Below, piece by piece: positions 9,520 to 18,668 of a DNA stretch of 64,000 nucleotides; position 1 is the stretch's first letter, and the number at the start of each line of letters is the position of its first letter. The notes under the pieces are model-generated. The model did not search any database. It was given only the letters and a program-made list of their open reading frames with translations, and was not told the DNA's origin. This DNA comes from Halarchaeum nitratireducens (GTDB lineage: Archaea > Halobacteriota > Halobacteria > Halobacteriales > Halobacteriaceae), in NCBI RefSeq assembly GCF_014647155.1, contig NZ_BMOQ01000004.1, positions 342,913 to 406,912 of the forward strand. The letters are read 5' to 3'. Position numbers and translations under genes: made by a program.

Positions 9520-10797
9520 ATGGCGGACGCACACAACGCCTTCGTCACCCGAGTCGAGATCGAGGGCGCCGCTGAGGGGCCGCTCTCGGGCGCGACGGTC
9601 GCCGTCAAGGACAACATCTCGACCGAGGGCGTCCGCACCACCTGCGGCTCCGAGATGCTCGCGGACTACGTGCCCCCCTACGACGCGACGGTCGTCTCGC
9701 GGCTGACGGACGCGGGCGCGACCATCGTCGGCAAGACCAACATGGACGAGTTCGGAATGGGGACGACGACGGAGACGTCCGCGTTCGGCGCGACGGCGAA
9801 CCCCGTCGACGAGGAGCGCGTCCCCGGCGGCTCCTCCGGGGGGAGCGCGGCGGCCGTCGCCGCCGGCGAGGCCGATTACGCCCTCGGGAGCGACACCGGC
9901 GGCTCCGTCCGCTGTCCCGCCGCCTTCTGCGGCGTCGTCGGCATCAAGCCGACGTACGGGCTCGTCTCCCGGTACGGTCTCGTCGCGTACGCGAACAGCC
10001 TCGAACAGATCGGGCCGCTCGCCCCGACCGTCGAGGGCGCGGCCGAGCTCCTCGACGTCATCGCCGGCCCCGACGAGCACGACGCGACGACGCACAACGC
10101 GGGCGCGTCGAGCGACTACGCGGCCGCCGCGACCGGCGACGTCGACGGCCTGACGATCGGCGTCCCGACGGAGCTCGTTGAGGGCGCGGACGACGAGGTA
10201 CGCCGCGTCTTCGAGGGCGCTCTGGACGCCTACCGCGACGCCGGGGCCGAGGTCGAGGACGTGAGCCTCCCCTCCGTCGAGTACGGCGTCGCCGCCTACT
10301 ACGTCATCGCGATGAGCGAGGCCTCCTCGAACCTCGCGCGCTTCGACGGCGTCCGATACGGCGAGTCCGGCGGCTTCGAGGGCAACTGGAACGAGTCGTT
10401 CGCGGAGACGCGCGCCGAGAACCTCGGCGACGAGGTGAAGCGCCGCATCCTCCTCGGAACGTACGCCCTCTCCGCGGGCTACCACGACAAGTACTACGAG
10501 CAGGCCCAGGAGGCCCGCGCGTGGGTCCGCCAGGACTTCGGGGAGGCCTTCGCGGACGTCGACGTCCTCGCCACGCCGACGATGCCCGTCCTCCCGCCGA
10601 AACTCGGCGAGAGCGTCGACGACCCGCTCCAGATGTACCTCATGGACGCGAACACCGTCCCGGTGAACCTCGCCAACCTCCCGGCGATCAGCGTTCCCGC
10701 CGGCGAATCGGACGAGGGGCTCCCGGTCGGGCTCCAGCTCGTCGGGCCGAAGTTCGGCGAGGAGACGATCATCGACGCGGCGGCGCTGTTGGGCTAA
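9520..10797 (+). CDS. gatA: Aspartyl/glutamyl-tRNA amidotransferase subunit A
   Basis: A 425-residue amidase-signature enzyme. It releases ammonia from glutamine for transamidation of mischarged tRNA. The Ser-cisSer-Lys triad is visible as Lys30 (VAVKDN), Ser105 in the PGGSSGGSAAA loop and Ser129 in GSDTGGSVR; the spacings match characterised GatA proteins. The length is normal for haloarchaeal GatA. It abuts gatC with no intergenic base. The 202 nt that follow, up to the permease gene, show nothing I can name. Confidence 0.97.
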   Translation: MADAHNAFVTRVEIEGAAEGPLSGATVAVKDNISTEGVRTTCGSEMLADYVPPYDATVVSRLTDAGATIVGKTNMDEFGMGTTTETSAFGATANPVDEERVPGGSSGGSAAAVAAGEADYALGSDTGGSVRCPAAFCGVVGIKPTYGLVSRYGLVAYANSLEQIGPLAPTVEGAAELLDVIAGPDEHDATTHNAGASSDYAAAATGDVDGLTIGVPTELVEGADDEVRRVFEGALDAYRDAGAEVEDVSLPSVEYGVAAYYVIAMSEASSNLARFDGVRYGESGGFEGNWNESFAETRAENLGDEVKRRILLGTYALSAGYHDKYYEQAQEARAWVRQDFGEAFADVDVLATPTMPVLPPKLGESVDDPLQMYLMDANTVPVNLANLPAISVPAGESDEGLPVGLQLVGPKFGEETIIDAAALLG

Positions 10798-10999
10798 TAC
10801 CGCCCGAATTCGTCGAGCGGGGGTTTCTGCGGCGTGTGTTCGGATCCGATCGATCGCCGGCGACAGATTCGAGATCGACGCGTGTGTTCCGGTGCGCGTC
10901 GACGGCGCCGACCACGATCGGGGGCGACGCGTCCGGACTGGATCCCGTCCGTCGGCGCTACCCGGAACCGCTTTGAGTGAGGCGGCCGACCACGTCCGT

Positions 11000-12889
11000 A
11001 TGCCGATCACGACCCTCGTAGCGCAAGCCGGGTCCGTGCCGCCAGTCACGACGGAGATGCTCGTCGTGTTCGGCGTCGTCCTGCTCGCGCTCTTCCTCTT
11101 TATCACCGAGCTCCTGCCGATCGACGTCACGGCGATCCTCGTGATGGTGTTGCTCACCGTTCTGCCGTGGACGGAGGTGTCCGTCGCCGAGGGCATCTCC
11201 GGGTTCTCCAGTACGGCGACCGTCGCCGTGCTGGCGATGCTCATCCTCTCGACGGGCGTCAACCGCACCGGCGTCGTCCAGATCATCGGGCGGAAGATGG
11301 CGGCGTTCGCGGGCGACAGCCAGCCGAAGCAGCTCGCCGCGACGATCGGCGTCGCGGGGCCGGTCTCCGGGTTCATCAACAACACGCCCGTCGTCGCCAT
11401 CCTCGTGCCCGTCATCTCCGACCTCGCACACAAGGGCAAGACCTCGCCCTCGAAGCTCCTCCTCCCGCTCTCCTACGCCTCCATGTTCGGCGGGATGCTC
11501 ACGCTCATCGGGACGTCGACGAACCTGTTGGCTTCGAGCGTCGCCGAGCGGCTCATCGGCCGCGGTTTCTCGATGTTCACCTTCACCGGGCTCGGGATCG
11601 TCGTGCTCGTCGCCGGGACGGCCTACCTGATGACGATCGGCCACCGCCTGATCCCCGAGCGCGTCCCGGCGCGCGAGGACTACCTCAGCGAGTACGAGCT
11701 ACAGGATTACGTCACGGAGGTCGTCGTCCGCGACGACGCCCCGATCGCCGGGCAGACCGTGCAGGACGCCATCGACGAGGCACGCTTCGACGCCGACATC
11801 CTCCAGATCGTCCGCGACGGCGAGACGTACTTCGAGGGGATCGCCAGCAAGCACATCCGCTCCGGCGACGTCCTCACCATCCGCACGGACCGCGAGACGC
11901 TCGCGTCGCTTCGCGAACTCGACGGGCTCGACCTCGTCGGGACGCCGCCGACCGACGAGGAGCTGGAGGCGGACCCGGACGCACAGACGCTCGTCGAGAT
12001 CGTCATCCAGTCCGGATCGAGCCTCCTCGGAGAGACGCTCACCACCTCCGCGTTCCGCCAGCGCTACGACGCCAGCGTCCTCGCCTTTCGGTCCGGCGGC
12101 GAGACGATCCGATCGCGCCTCGACGACGTCGAGCTCCGCGTGGGCGACACCCTCCTCGTGCAGGCTCCCACGGACAGCATCGATCGGCTCTCGACGAACT
12201 CGGACTTCATCGTCGCACACGAGTCCGAGACGCCGAACTACCGGACGGAGAAGATCCCGTGGGCCGTCGCCATCGTCCTCGGCGTCGTCGGCCTCGTCGG
12301 TGTCCCGTGGGGGACGGTCGCGACTCTCACGGGCGTCGACGCGTTCGGTTCGCTCGACTTCAGCATCGTCCAGACCGCGCTCGCGGGCGTCGTCGCCATG
12401 GCCGTCACCGGCGTCATCAAGCCCGGCGAGATGTACGAGGGCGTCGACTGGAGCGTCATCTTCCTGCTCGCCGGCGTGATCCCGCTCGGCATCGCCCTCG
12501 AACAGACGGGCGCGGCGACGTTCCTCGGCGCGCTCGTCGCCCTCTCGGGGAACTACCTCCCGGTCATCGGCGTCCTCTGGGTGTTCTACATCGTGACGGG
12601 CCTCGTGACGAACGTCGTCTCGAACAACGCCAGCGTCGTGTTGATGATCCCCGTCGCCGTCGAGACGGCCCACGAAGTCGGCGGAAACCCGTTCGCGTTC
12701 GTCCTCGCCGTCACGTTCGCGGCCTCGACGGCCTTCATGACGCCCGTCGGCTACCAGACGAACCTCTTCGTCTACGGGCCCGGCGGCTACAAGTTCTCCG
12801 ATTACGCCCGCGTGGGGGGCCCGCTCCAGTTACTCCTCTCCGTGGTCACGACGGTCGGGATCGCGTTCTTCTGGGGGCTCTCCCCCTGA
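11000..12889 (+). CDS. SLC13-family permease with two RCK_C (TrkA-C) domains
   Basis: A 629-residue transporter. Hydrophobic N-terminal helices include the FINNTPVVAILVPVI hairpin motif. A cytosolic insert (about 215-405) resembles two TrkA-C domains (DYVTEVVVRDDAPIAG and TLVEIVIQSGSSLLGE), and a second hydrophobic half has VVSNNASVVLMIPVA. This ArsB/NhaD-DASS architecture with paired TrkA-C domains is common in bacteria and archaea; the substrate (sulfate, dicarboxylate or other anion) is not predictable. The ATG at 11000 gives a short tail before the first helix. Confidence 0.88.
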   Translation: MPITTLVAQAGSVPPVTTEMLVVFGVVLLALFLFITELLPIDVTAILVMVLLTVLPWTEVSVAEGISGFSSTATVAVLAMLILSTGVNRTGVVQIIGRKMAAFAGDSQPKQLAATIGVAGPVSGFINNTPVVAILVPVISDLAHKGKTSPSKLLLPLSYASMFGGMLTLIGTSTNLLASSVAERLIGRGFSMFTFTGLGIVVLVAGTAYLMTIGHRLIPERVPAREDYLSEYELQDYVTEVVVRDDAPIAGQTVQDAIDEARFDADILQIVRDGETYFEGIASKHIRSGDVLTIRTDRETLASLRELDGLDLVGTPPTDEELEADPDAQTLVEIVIQSGSSLLGETLTTSAFRQRYDASVLAFRSGGETIRSRLDDVELRVGDTLLVQAPTDSIDRLSTNSDFIVAHESETPNYRTEKIPWAVAIVLGVVGLVGVPWGTVATLTGVDAFGSLDFSIVQTALAGVVAMAVTGVIKPGEMYEGVDWSVIFLLAGVIPLGIALEQTGAATFLGALVALSGNYLPVIGVLWVFYIVTGLVTNVVSNNASVVLMIPVAVETAHEVGGNPFAFVLAVTFAASTAFMTPVGYQTNLFVYGPGGYKFSDYARVGGPLQLLLSVVTTVGIAFFWGLSP

Positions 12890-12928
12890 CTCGACGGCGA
12901 CGACAGGACCGGACCGGATCCCGTCGCG

Positions 12929-13327
12929 CTATCCCTGCTCTTCGGGCGGCGCGCCCGCCTCCTCCTCGGGGATCACGGGGTCCTCGTAGACGAGGTTCAT
13001 GATCCACTGCGAGAAGGCGTCGCTGCGCGGATCGACCTCCTCTTCGCCGACGAACGGCGAGAGCATGTCGCCGGCCATCAGCAGCGAGAAGTCGAGGTTC
13101 TCGGGCTTGATGATCGGCTTGATGAGGTAGGTCGTGTTCCCGGCGTGGACGGCGTCCTCGCGCTCGACGTACCCCTTCTCCTCGAGTTTCTTCGCGATCC
13201 GACTCCCCTTGCGCGAGGAGACGTCGAGTGACTTCCAGAACTCGCTCTGGTAGATCTGCCCCTGCTCGCGGACCAGTTCGAGGGCGCGCGCCTCGTCCTC
13301 GGAGAGGTCCTCTGCCTCGGCGCTCAT
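12929..13327 (-). CDS. Winged helix-turn-helix transcriptional regulator
   Basis: A 132-residue protein with an N-terminal winged HTH (about 10-75): LELVREQGQIYQSEFWKSL, recognition helix SSRKGSRIAKKLEEKGYVERE, then a beta wing ending TTYLIKP. The pattern resembles the MarR-like/COG2512 C-terminal HTH that is frequent in haloarchaea. The C-terminal half is acidic and has no recognised ligand domain. It stands alone between the convergent permease gene and the NRDE gene, so its targets cannot be inferred. Confidence 0.8.
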   Translation of the reverse strand: MSAEAEDLSEDEARALELVREQGQIYQSEFWKSLDVSSRKGSRIAKKLEEKGYVEREDAVHAGNTTYLIKPIIKPENLDFSLLMAGDMLSPFVGEEEVDPRSDAFSQWIMNLVYEDPVIPEEEAGAPPEEQG

Positions 13328-13399
13328 ACTCGCATACGCCGGCCGCGAGCGGTTTAAATGTGACCGTCCGACCGCCCGACTGCCGGCATCGGTTCGCCC

Positions 13400-14101
13400 T
13401 CACGATCGCGCGAACCCGCCGGCGTCTCGATACGGCGTGCGACACGGCGGGCCGTCGGCGAACTCGTAGCGGATCGCGTCGCCGACGGTGATCACGGAGG
13501 ACGAGCGGGTGCCGTAGCCGTGGCCGTGGAGACACGCGCCGACGCCGCCGGCCGTGAGGACGCGCTTCGCCCGTCCGCGGAACCCCGCGGCACTGCCGGG
13601 ACGCCGGCGGGTGAGCGCCTCGCGGACCCGTGTGCGCCGACCGGTCGCGTCGGGCGCGCCGGTCGTCGTGACGACCGTGACGCCCGGTTCGAGCGCGTCC
13701 GCGCGGAGGTCGCCGTCCCATCGAAGCAGGTACGCGCGCTCGGCGGACGCGAGCACGATGTTGAACCCGGCGTAGTCGCGCGTCGCCACCTCGCGTTCGA
13801 CGAGGGCGCGCGCGCGTCCCGGGTCGCCGGCGCGCAGGACATCGACGACGAGGCGCCCCCGCGAGCGCCCGGGATCGAGGTCGCTCCAGCGGTTCGTGAG
13901 CCCGACGTAGAAGCCCGCGTCGGTGACGCCGGTCCAAGTGCCGCCGGCCTCCTCGTCGCGCGGGGCGAGGATGCGTGCGTCGGACGCCTCCGACCACACG
14001 TGCGGCGGCGTCGCGGGGCGATCGGTCGCTTCGTCGCGGTTCGCGGCGACGACCACGGGGGCGTCGTCGTAGACGCGCCACGCGACGGCGAGCGTACACA
14101 C
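13400..14101 (-). CDS. NRDE (TANGO2-like) family protein
   Basis: A 233-residue protein starting VCTLAVAWRV, with the defining AANRDE motif at about residues 18-23 followed by a GGTWTGV stretch and FYVGLTNRW. Family members occur in all domains; human TANGO2 has been linked to lipid and heme handling, but the biochemical role is unsettled. The GTG at 14101 places Cys at residue 2, as expected for this N-terminal-nucleophile-like family. It lies 26 nt after menE on the same strand and may be cotranscribed with the men genes. Confidence 0.85.
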   Translation of the reverse strand: MCTLAVAWRVYDDAPVVVAANRDEATDRPATPPHVWSEASDARILAPRDEEAGGTWTGVTDAGFYVGLTNRWSDLDPGRSRGRLVVDVLRAGDPGRARALVEREVATRDYAGFNIVLASAERAYLLRWDGDLRADALEPGVTVVTTTGAPDATGRRTRVREALTRRRPGSAAGFRGRAKRVLTAGGVGACLHGHGYGTRSSSVITVGDAIRYEFADGPPCRTPYRDAGGFARS

Positions 14102-14127
14102 GGGAGACGGATAGGCCGCCGATCGGC

Positions 14128-15624
14128 TTAAAGGTCGTCGGCCGCGGCGACGACGCGCTCGCGCGCCGCCGCGCGATCGACCGTCCCGGAGGCGGTCCGC
14201 GGGAGGGCGTCGACGAAGACGACCGTTCGCGGGTGCGCGAAGCCCGCGAGCCGGTCCGCCCAGTGCGCTTCGAGGGCGTCGCGTTCGAGGGTCGCCCGGT
14301 CCTCCGGGACGACGAGCGCGGCGACGCGCTCGCCCCACTCGGGATCGTCGACGCCGACGACGGCGACGTCGCGGACCCCCGGGTGCGATCGGACCACCTC
14401 CGCGACCCGGCCGGGATCGACGTTCTCACCGCCGGTGATGATCCGATCCGAGCGGCGATTGAGCACGTAGATCCGCCCCGCGTCGTCGCGGTAGCCGACG
14501 TCGCCCGTGCGGAGACCGTGCGGTCCGAACGCCGCCTCGTTCGCCGCCGGCGCGTCGTAGTAGCCCGGCGTGACGGTCGGGCCGGCCACGCAGAGCTCCC
14601 CCGTCTCGCCCGCCGGGATCGGGTCTCCCGCGTCGTCGACGACCGTCACCGTCGTCCCGAAGAGCGGTCGGCCGACCGTCTCGGGGTTCGCGTACGACTC
14701 CGCGGGGCGCGCGGTGGCGATCTGCGAGGTCGTCTCCGTCATGCCGTACGAGGGGTGGATCGGCACGCCCGCGTCCTCGCTGGCCGCGACGAGGTCCGTC
14801 GGCGTCGGCGCGCCCCCGCAGAGGACGAACCGAAGGGAGTCGGGGAGCGTGCGGTCCGCCCGGAGCAGTCGATCGAGCATCGTCGGCACGACGGAGACGC
14901 CCGTGCAGTCGTGCTCGTCGAGTGCGCGCGCCGTCTCCTCGGCGTCGAAGCCGCGCTGGAGGACGCACGTCGTCCCGTAGAGCGCGCACCGCAGGGGGAT
15001 CGAGAGCCCGCCCATGTGGTACATCGAGAGACAGCAGAGCCAGCGGTCGTCGGGGAGGACGCCGAGCACGAACGCGCTCGCGCCCGCCGCGGCGACGACG
15101 TTCCCGAACGTCAGCGTCACAGGCTTGGGGTCGCCGGTCGTCCCCGACGTGTAGAGGAGCGCGAGGGTATCCTCTAGCCCCCACTCCGCGGGAGCGACGG
15201 TGTCGGGGACGCACTCGTCGAGGGCGCGGATGTCCGGGGCGTCGGGGTCGTCGACGGCGGCGACCGGGACCGGGCCGGACGCGGCGCGGGCGTCCGACGC
15301 CGTGTCGTCCTCGCAGACGAGCAACACGAGGTCCGCCCGCTCGCGCTGGGTCTCCAGTTCGCTCGGCGAGAGGCGCGCGTTCAGCGGGACGAGCGTCGCG
15401 CCGAGGCGCTGTACGGCGAAGACGAGACGGACGAACGCCGGCCGCGTCTCCATCAGCACGCCGACGTGGTCGCCGCGCGTCACGCCGAGCGCGGCGAGTC
15501 GGCCCGCCGTTCGATCGACCGCCGCGTCGAGCGCGGCGTACGTCCACTCGCGCCCGCTGGCGTCGTCGACGAGCGCGGCGTCGCCGGGGGACGCCCGCGC
15601 CCGCGTGGCGAGGAGGTCGCGCAT
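14128..15624 (-). CDS. menE: o-Succinylbenzoate--CoA ligase (MenE)
   Basis: A 498-residue adenylate-forming enzyme. The AMP-binding P-loop motif LLYTSGTTGDPK (about 156-167), SYGMTETTSQ, TGDVGYRDD and GGENVDPGRV are all visible. The assignment to MenE rests on its position directly after menC: the menC TAG and the menE ATG abut. MenE activates o-succinylbenzoate with CoA in menaquinone synthesis. Oddly, the usual lysine-bearing motif near the C-terminus (GKxxR type) reads ASGTVDR, with no lysine at that place. Other acyl-CoA ligase activities cannot be excluded from the sequence alone. Confidence 0.9.
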   Translation of the reverse strand: MRDLLATRARASPGDAALVDDASGREWTYAALDAAVDRTAGRLAALGVTRGDHVGVLMETRPAFVRLVFAVQRLGATLVPLNARLSPSELETQRERADLVLLVCEDDTASDARAASGPVPVAAVDDPDAPDIRALDECVPDTVAPAEWGLEDTLALLYTSGTTGDPKPVTLTFGNVVAAAGASAFVLGVLPDDRWLCCLSMYHMGGLSIPLRCALYGTTCVLQRGFDAEETARALDEHDCTGVSVVPTMLDRLLRADRTLPDSLRFVLCGGAPTPTDLVAASEDAGVPIHPSYGMTETTSQIATARPAESYANPETVGRPLFGTTVTVVDDAGDPIPAGETGELCVAGPTVTPGYYDAPAANEAAFGPHGLRTGDVGYRDDAGRIYVLNRRSDRIITGGENVDPGRVAEVVRSHPGVRDVAVVGVDDPEWGERVAALVVPEDRATLERDALEAHWADRLAGFAHPRTVVFVDALPRTASGTVDRAAARERVVAAADDL

Positions 15625-16635
15625 CTACTCGACGTGAGGCCCGGCGACGCCATTGCCCTTTCCCTGTGGGACGGCGATCGCACCGTCGGCGACGGGCGCG
15701 GGATCGGCGGCGAGGTCCCGAGCGAGCGCGTCGCCCGTCGCCAGCCCGCACGCCGGAAGCGGGGCGAGGACCGCCGCGGCGTGGACCGCCGCCGTCCGCG
15801 CGTACACGGCGTCGAAGGCCGTCGTCACCACGGGCTCGACGCCCGCCGCGCGCGCTCTCCGACCCGCGTCGACCGTTCGATCCACGCCGCCGAGCGCCAT
15901 CGGCTTCAGGACGACGACGTCCGCCGCGTCGGTGGCCACCACTTCGTCGACGCCGGCCGCCGCGACCGACTCGTCGAGCGCGATCCGTCCGCGGTCGCGG
16001 AGGGCGGCGTGTTCGCCGAGCGACGGGGCCGCGAGCGGCTGTTCGACGTATTCGACGTCGCCGACGGCGTCGAGCGCGCGCCGCGCCGTCCCGCGGTCCC
16101 ACGCGCCGTTCGCGTCGACGCGCAACGCGGCGTCGGGGGCGGCCGCGCGCACCGCGTCGAGGCGGGCGATGTCGTCGGCGAGCGACCGCGCGCCGACCTT
16201 CAGCTTCGCCGTCCGGAAGCCGTCGCCGAGGACGCCGCGGACGCGCGCGGCGGTCGTCGCCGGGTCGGCGTCGCCGACCGTCGCGTTGACCGGAACGCGC
16301 TCGACGCGTCCGTCCGCCCCGAGCTGTCGGTAGAGCGGACGCTCGCGGGCGCGCGCCGCGGCGTCGGCGAACGCGAGCGAGACGCCGTGGCGGGCCGCGG
16401 GCGCCCCCTCACAGGCCGCGAGCGCTTCGTCTCTCGCGTCCGTCGCGGCGGCGCGTTCGAGCGCCGACCGACAGGCCTCGCGCGACTCCGTCCACCCGGG
16501 GAGCGGTGTCGCCTCGCCGACGCCGGTCTCGCCGTCGCGCTCGACCGTCACGAGGAAGCCGCGGCGCTCGCTCACCGTCCCGCGCGCGGTGTCGACGGGG
16601 TCCGCGAGCGGCAGGGAGAAGGGCTCGACGTTCAC
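15625..16635 (-). CDS. menC: o-Succinylbenzoate synthase (MenC)
   Basis: A 336-residue enolase-superfamily protein that dehydrates SHCHC to o-succinylbenzoate in menaquinone synthesis. Catalytic-site motifs are FRTAKLKVG (Lys pair), RVDANGAWD, EYVEQPLA, IALDES and VVLKPMALGG, which gives the Lys/Asp/Glu/Asp/Lys set of the family. The GTG at 16635 overlaps the TGA of menA in a GTGA, indicating translational coupling. It abuts menE downstream. The related dipeptide epimerases are excluded mainly by the men context. Confidence 0.93.
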   Translation of the reverse strand: MNVEPFSLPLADPVDTARGTVSERRGFLVTVERDGETGVGEATPLPGWTESREACRSALERAAATDARDEALAACEGAPAARHGVSLAFADAAARARERPLYRQLGADGRVERVPVNATVGDADPATTAARVRGVLGDGFRTAKLKVGARSLADDIARLDAVRAAAPDAALRVDANGAWDRGTARRALDAVGDVEYVEQPLAAPSLGEHAALRDRGRIALDESVAAAGVDEVVATDAADVVVLKPMALGGVDRTVDAGRRARAAGVEPVVTTAFDAVYARTAAVHAAAVLAPLPACGLATGDALARDLAADPAPVADGAIAVPQGKGNGVAGPHVE

Positions 16636-17561
16636 AGCGCGATCCCGACGGCGAACAGCACCGAGTAGAGCGCGAGCGCCTGACCTGTCCGGGTGAGCGC
16701 CGGATCGAGGTGGTCGGCGTCGGTGCGTCGACAGACCGTTCGGGCGACCGAGGCGGCGAGCGGGATCGAGAGCCACGGGAGGAGGGCGCCGAGGCCGAAC
16801 CCGTTCGCCACGAACCAACACGGGACGAGGTAGGCGACGCCGAGGAGTGCGACGTACTCGACGCGACTCCACGTGTAGCCGATGTAGACGGCGAGAGTGT
16901 ACTTGCCCGTCTCGCGGTCGGTCTCCATGTCGCGGAGGTTGTTCACGACGAGGATGGCGGTGGAGATGCAGGCGACGCCGACGCTGGCGACGACCGCCGC
17001 GATCGGGAGCGTGCCGGGCGGGGGCGTCAGCGGGAACGCGGGCGCGTACGCCGCGGCCTGCACGTAGACGGTGCCGACGACGGCGATCACGCCGAAGAAC
17101 AGGAAGACGAAGACGTCGCCGAGGCCGTGGTAACCGAAGGGGAACGGACCGCCCGTGTAGGCGACGCCCGCGACGATGCTGGCGAGGCCGACGACGACGA
17201 TCGGGAGACCGCCGACGGAGACGAGGTAGCACCCGACGACCGTCGCGGCGAGGAAGGCGAGGTACATCGCGCGCTTGACCGACCCCGGTTCGATGAGCCC
17301 GGACTGGGTGACGCGAGTGAACCCCTCGCGCTCCTCGGTGTCCGCGCCGTTGATCGCGTCGTAGTAGTCGTTGGCGAAGTTCGCGCCGATCTGGATGAGC
17401 AGCGCGCCGACCAGCGCCGCGAGCGCCGGCAGCGCCGCGAAGACGCCGAGCGCGTACGCGACGCCGACGCCGACTACGACCGGCGAGATCCCGGCCGGGA
17501 AGGTGTGCGGGCGCGCCGCCATCAGCCACGCGCGCCGCCGCGAGACCGCTTCGTCACTCAT
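16632..17561 (-). CDS. menA: 1,4-dihydroxy-2-naphthoate polyprenyltransferase (MenA, UbiA superfamily)
   Basis: A 309-residue membrane prenyltransferase that attaches the isoprenoid tail to dihydroxynaphthoate. It has the two Asp-rich UbiA motifs, NDYYDAINGAD (about 64-74) and DMETDRETGKYT, plus about eight or nine hydrophobic helices. The N-terminus AWLMAARPHTFPAGISPV is typical of MenA. It is the first gene of menA-menC-menE and overlaps menC by 4 nt. A small DUF gene ends 44 nt upstream on the same strand and may share the transcript. Confidence 0.95.
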   Translation of the reverse strand: MSDEAVSRRRAWLMAARPHTFPAGISPVVVGVGVAYALGVFAALPALAALVGALLIQIGANFANDYYDAINGADTEEREGFTRVTQSGLIEPGSVKRAMYLAFLAATVVGCYLVSVGGLPIVVVGLASIVAGVAYTGGPFPFGYHGLGDVFVFLFFGVIAVVGTVYVQAAAYAPAFPLTPPPGTLPIAAVVASVGVACISTAILVVNNLRDMETDRETGKYTLAVYIGYTWSRVEYVALLGVAYLVPCWFVANGFGLGALLPWLSIPLAASVARTVCRRTDADHLDPALTRTGQALALYSVLFAVGIAL

Positions 17562-17605
17562 ACGCCCGCGTTCGGGCGGGAGCGTGAAAGCGACTGCGGA
17601 ACGAC

Positions 17606-17905
17606 CTACAGCCGCGTGGTGTCGAGCGAGACGCCCGGCGGCGTGGCGACGAGGAAGCCCCGAAAGTGCATCAGGGTCGCGCCCGCGTCCTTCGCCGGGC
17701 CCGCGAACCCCGCCGCGAGGTCGTTGAGGTCGCCGTCGACGGCGAGGACGAGCACGCGGCCGGCTTCGAGCGCCGCCAACCACTCCGCGTCGGGCGTCTC
17801 GCCGTTCAGCACCCCGAGGACGACGTCGTCCGCCCCGCCCTCGACGTCCCACTCGTCGATCTGGTCCTCCGCGTTCCGCAAGTCGAGACCGAAGCCGTCG
17901 CTCAT
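17606..17905 (-). CDS. Small conserved haloarchaeal protein (DUF5779-like)
   Basis: A 99-residue soluble acidic protein starting MSDGFGLDLRNAEDQ, with LVLAVDGDLNDLAAGFAGPAKDAG in the middle and HFRGFLVATPPGV near the end. I believe this corresponds to the haloarchaeal DUF5779 family, but could not check it. No catalytic motif is evident. The ATG at 17905 is chosen because family-like sequence starts there and the 83 nt to the divergent gene at 17988 leave room for two promoters. It precedes menA by 44 nt. Confidence 0.75.
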   Translation of the reverse strand: MSDGFGLDLRNAEDQIDEWDVEGGADDVVLGVLNGETPDAEWLAALEAGRVLVLAVDGDLNDLAAGFAGPAKDAGATLMHFRGFLVATPPGVSLDTTRL

Positions 17906-17955
17906 ACGGCTACTGTCGCGGCCAGTCACCTCAAAGCTTCGCGGCGGAGCCCGTC

Positions 17956-17962
17956 TATTTAT
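17956..17962 (+). promoter_or_regulatory. TATA-like box of the gene starting at 17988
   Basis: TATTTAT lies 26-32 nt before the ATG at 17988, in otherwise GC-rich DNA between two divergent genes. The spacing is typical of a leaderless haloarchaeal gene. Confidence 0.5.
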
Positions 17963-17987
17963 CCCCCTCGCCCACGTCGGTTGGTGT

Positions 17988-18137
17988 ATGCCGAAAGTGC
18001 ATTTCGACGAGGAGACCATCGAGCGCCTCGATGGCCTCCGCACCGAGGACGAGTCGTACGACGAGATCGTGAACGAACTGATCGACATCTACGAGGCCGA
18101 GGAGCTGACGATCTTCCACGGCGGCGACGTCGAATAA
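17988..18137 (+). CDS. 49-residue conserved haloarchaeal protein (DUF7557-like)
   Basis: The protein starts MPKVHFDEETIERLD and ends ELTIFHGGDVE. The N-terminal beta strand followed by helices (EIVNELIDIYEAEEL) resembles a short ribbon-helix-helix or antitoxin-like fold; this is only inference. From memory it fits a small haloarchaeal family called DUF7557. A TATA-like box at the right spacing supports the start. It converges on the next gene (18150-18593) with a gap of 12 nt. Confidence 0.75.
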   Translation: MPKVHFDEETIERLDGLRTEDESYDEIVNELIDIYEAEELTIFHGGDVE

Positions 18138-18149
18138 GCCGAGCGCGCG

Positions 18150-18593
18150 TTACTCGTCGCTGGCGGCGACGCGGCAGGCTTCCGCCCACCGACCGTTCTC
18201 TTCGAGGCGCTCTTGGAGGAGCGACGCGTACTCGCGGACGAGGGTCTCTGCCTCCTCGTAGCGCTCGTCCTCGTCGCCCCCGCCGAAGCCGAGTGCGCGC
18301 TTGACGCCGCCGAGGAATCCCTCGCCGGAGGACGTGCTCCCGCTTCCGCCGGCGCCCATCGACGCCATCTGCTTCTCGACGTTGTCGATCTCGGGCATCA
18401 CCTGCGGGAGTTTCCCGGTGTCGACCGTGAGACGCGCCGCCTCCGGATCGTCCGGGTTCTCGATGCGGAAATTGACTGCCGTCATGATGAGGCCCCACTG
18501 CTGGCGTGAGAACGAGGACGCCTCGACTTGCTCGCCGAACTCGTCGTCGACGCTCATGCGCTCGCCGACGACGCGGTCCTTCCAATCTGCCAT
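18150..18593 (-). CDS. Conserved haloarchaeal protein (DUF5799-like)
   Basis: A 147-residue acidic soluble protein. The N-terminal half contains DWKDRVVGERMSVDDEF and SRQQWGLIMTAVNFRIENP. A Gly/Ser-rich linker (about 81-105) leads to a helical C-terminus (ETLVREYASLLQERLEE). I believe this is DUF5799, which is restricted to haloarchaea, from memory and unverified. No function is known. Confidence 0.75.
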   Translation of the reverse strand: MADWKDRVVGERMSVDDEFGEQVEASSFSRQQWGLIMTAVNFRIENPDDPEAARLTVDTGKLPQVMPEIDNVEKQMASMGAGGSGSTSSGEGFLGGVKRALGFGGGDEDERYEEAETLVREYASLLQERLEENGRWAEACRVAASDE

Positions 18594-18668
18594 ACTTCAC
18601 GATACGACCGTGGGTGGTTTGTCTCTTGCCCTGCGGGAGAACCGCCGGCCGCGGCTACGATCCCGCGC

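Noticed and set aside
9370..11439. 689-codon minus-strand frame over gatA and the permease start
   Set aside because: Antisense shadow of gatC-gatA; no domain features.
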